Assembly: GCA_943326655.2 (NCBI GenBank)
Contig: CALPUC020000047.1
Location: 1-6,770, forward strand
DNA length: 6,770 nt
Direction of reading: 5' to 3'
From: Rhodoluna limnophila
GTDB taxonomy: Bacteria; Actinomycetota; Actinomycetes; Actinomycetales; Microbacteriaceae
Positions 6,076 through 6,770 of this stretch are shown here, piece by piece. A program made the translations under genes and the position numbers. The notes under the pieces were generated by a model that worked only from the letters and a program-made list of their open reading frames with translations, made no database searches and was not told the origin of the DNA. Each line of letters begins with the position of its first letter. The stretch's first letter is position 1.

Positions 6076-6534
6076 TTAGCTCACTTCCGAAGCGTAGAAC
6101 TGCTCGAGAATTACTTTTTGAATACCGAACATCTCTTTCTCTTCTTCAGGTTCGGCGTGATCAAATCCAAGAAGATGCAATACACCGTGAGTGGTGAGCA
6201 GAAGAATTTCGTTGATGATCTCGTGACCTGCCGTGACTGCTTGAGCGGCAGCTACCTGCGGGCAAATAACAATATCGCCAAGAAGCCCCGGTTCAGAAAG
6301 TTCGAGATTGGTTCCAGGCCGCAATTCATCCATTGGGAAAGATAGAACGTCAGTTGGTCCTGGCTCATCCATCCACTGAACGTGCAGTGTGGTCATGGTG
6401 TCTTCGTTCACGAACTGAATTGCCAACTCGGCATCCGGGTGAATCTTCATGTAATCAAGAGCAAAACTGGCCAGGCGCAAGACTCGAGTTTCATCGACTT
6501 CGACGGCCGACTCATTGTTTATTTCGATGGTCAA
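6076..6534 (-). CDS. ybeY: Endoribonuclease YbeY (16S rRNA maturation)
   Basis: Single-strand-specific, zinc-dependent RNase for 16S rRNA 3' end maturation and ribosome quality control in the cytoplasm. The 152 residues match the family. The signature HGVLHLLGFDH (116-126) supplies the three zinc-binding histidines H116, H120 and H126, and TDVLSFPMDE (61-70) is the second conserved block. The start is TTG at 6532-6534, chosen because AGGG lies 7 nt upstream and because no upstream start exists: the frame runs back through TTT, TTA and GGC into the stop codon of the HIT gene. The next ATG (codon 28) would remove part of the fold. It lies 9 nt after the HIT gene and 1 nt before the CBS gene. 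In actinobacteria phoH usually sits directly upstream; here it does not. Confidence 0.96.
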   Translation of the reverse strand: MTIEINNESAVEVDETRVLRLASFALDYMKIHPDAELAIQFVNEDTMTTLHVQWMDEPGPTDVLSFPMDELRPGTNLELSEPGLLGDIVICPQVAAAQAVTAGHEIINEILLLTTHGVLHLLGFDHAEPEEEKEMFGIQKVILEQFYASEVS

Positions 6535-6541
6535 AAATAAG

Positions 6542-6545
6542 CCCT
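6542..6545 (-). promoter_or_regulatory. Shine-Dalgarno AGGG setting the TTG start of ybeY
   Basis: AGGG overlaps the TAG stop of the upstream HIT gene and lies 7 nt before the TTG at 6532-6534. It supports that TTG as the ybeY start and suggests re-initiation by ribosomes ending on the HIT gene. Confidence 0.6.
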
Positions 6546-6770
6546 AGCTTCTCGGAGTTCTGCTGGTGATGTGTCCGTGCGCGTGGAAAACAGTTTGCCC
6601 GGCTTCGGCACCGGTATTGAACTGAAAGCGAAATGATCCGGTGCTAAGTTCTGCGGCAACGCGGTTACCAAGTTTTATCAGATCGAGAAGTACTTCCTCG
6701 TCCTTGGACGCAAGATCCGCAACGTCGGTGAAGTGCTGCTTTGGAACAACCAAAACGTGAATTGGTTGCC
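6544..6770 (-). CDS. HIT-family (HINT-like) nucleotide-binding protein, N-terminal part beyond window
   Basis: Histidine-triad proteins hydrolyse or bind AMP-linked substrates such as adenosine phosphoramidates; the cellular role of bacterial members is often unclear. The 74 visible residues are the C-terminal two thirds of a roughly 115-residue protein. The reading begins QPIHVLVVPKQHF, the conserved HINT strand and loop, and continues open to the window edge, so the gene starts outside; the TTG at 6751-6753 is internal. FNTGAEAGQTVFHAHGHIT holds the nucleotide-contacting Asn and the triad HAHGHIT, where the middle His is expected to be the nucleophile. After the triad only TSRTPRS remains, a shorter tail than the usual LGGRxMxWPPG-like ending. 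Lying 9 nt before ybeY, it probably shares its operon; HIT genes occur near phoH/ybeY in actinobacteria. Confidence 0.9.
   Translation of the reverse strand, partial: QPIHVLVVPKQHFTDVADLASKDEEVLLDLIKLGNRVAAELSTGSFRFQFNTGAEAGQTVFHAHGHITSRTPRS

Noticed and set aside
6544..6753. HIT gene starting at the TTG at 6751-6753
   Set aside because: The frame stays open to the window edge and the upstream residues QPIHV belong to the conserved HIT core, so the start lies outside the window.
1..6770. Novel defence, mobile or biosynthetic system
   Set aside because: All seven large genes and the partial HIT gene belong to known core families on one strand; no CRISPR repeats, transposase, integrase, toxin-antitoxin pair, tRNA or phage-like gene was seen.

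Overview
The window is a compact stretch of housekeeping genes, all on the minus strand, from what looks like an actinobacterium. I infer a small-genome, moderate-GC member of the Microbacteriaceae (fresh-water 'Luna'-type relatives) because the order ybeY - CBS/CorC-like protein - era - recO - uppS - glyS is the actinobacterial arrangement also known from Mycobacterium tuberculosis, LeuA is the long fungal/actinobacterial type, and base composition looks near 50% rather than the 65-70% of most actinobacteria. The family-level placement is inference. Five of the seven main genes with a visible start use GTG or TTG rather than ATG.

In transcription order (right to left): a HIT-family protein cut by the window edge (to 6544), ybeY rRNA endonuclease (6534-6076), a membrane protein with paired CBS and CorC/HlyC C-terminal domains (6074-4959), and era GTPase (4959-4069). 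These four are packed with gaps of 9 nt, 1 nt and a 1-nt overlap and probably form one operon around ribosome maturation. The phoH gene that normally precedes ybeY in actinobacteria is absent at that spot. After era comes the only sizeable gap (3928-4068, 141 nt), then leuA (3927-2200), recO (2197-1472) and uppS (1488-739), again tightly linked (2-nt gap, 17-nt overlap). A 60-nt gap holding a strong inverted repeat precedes glyS (678 to beyond position 1; C-terminal part missing).

The most interesting part is the era-leuA gap. It encodes a 13-residue leader peptide, MFVLLLLSGRDEA, with four consecutive leucine codons; its end forms the 5' arm of a stable hairpin; and the leucine codons themselves contain an 8-nt perfect complement of the leuA Shine-Dalgarno region. 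A second 8-nt complement links the leader start codon to the bases just upstream of that Shine-Dalgarno. With no convincing terminator, this suggests leucine-responsive control at the level of leuA translation, with recO and uppS downstream possibly sharing it. Actinobacterial leuA leaders with a conserved pseudoknot have been described before (the 'LEU element', from memory), so the class is probably not new; the base-pairing of Leu codons with the Shine-Dalgarno is the point worth testing. I see no mobile elements, CRISPR arrays, tRNA or rRNA genes, or defence genes.
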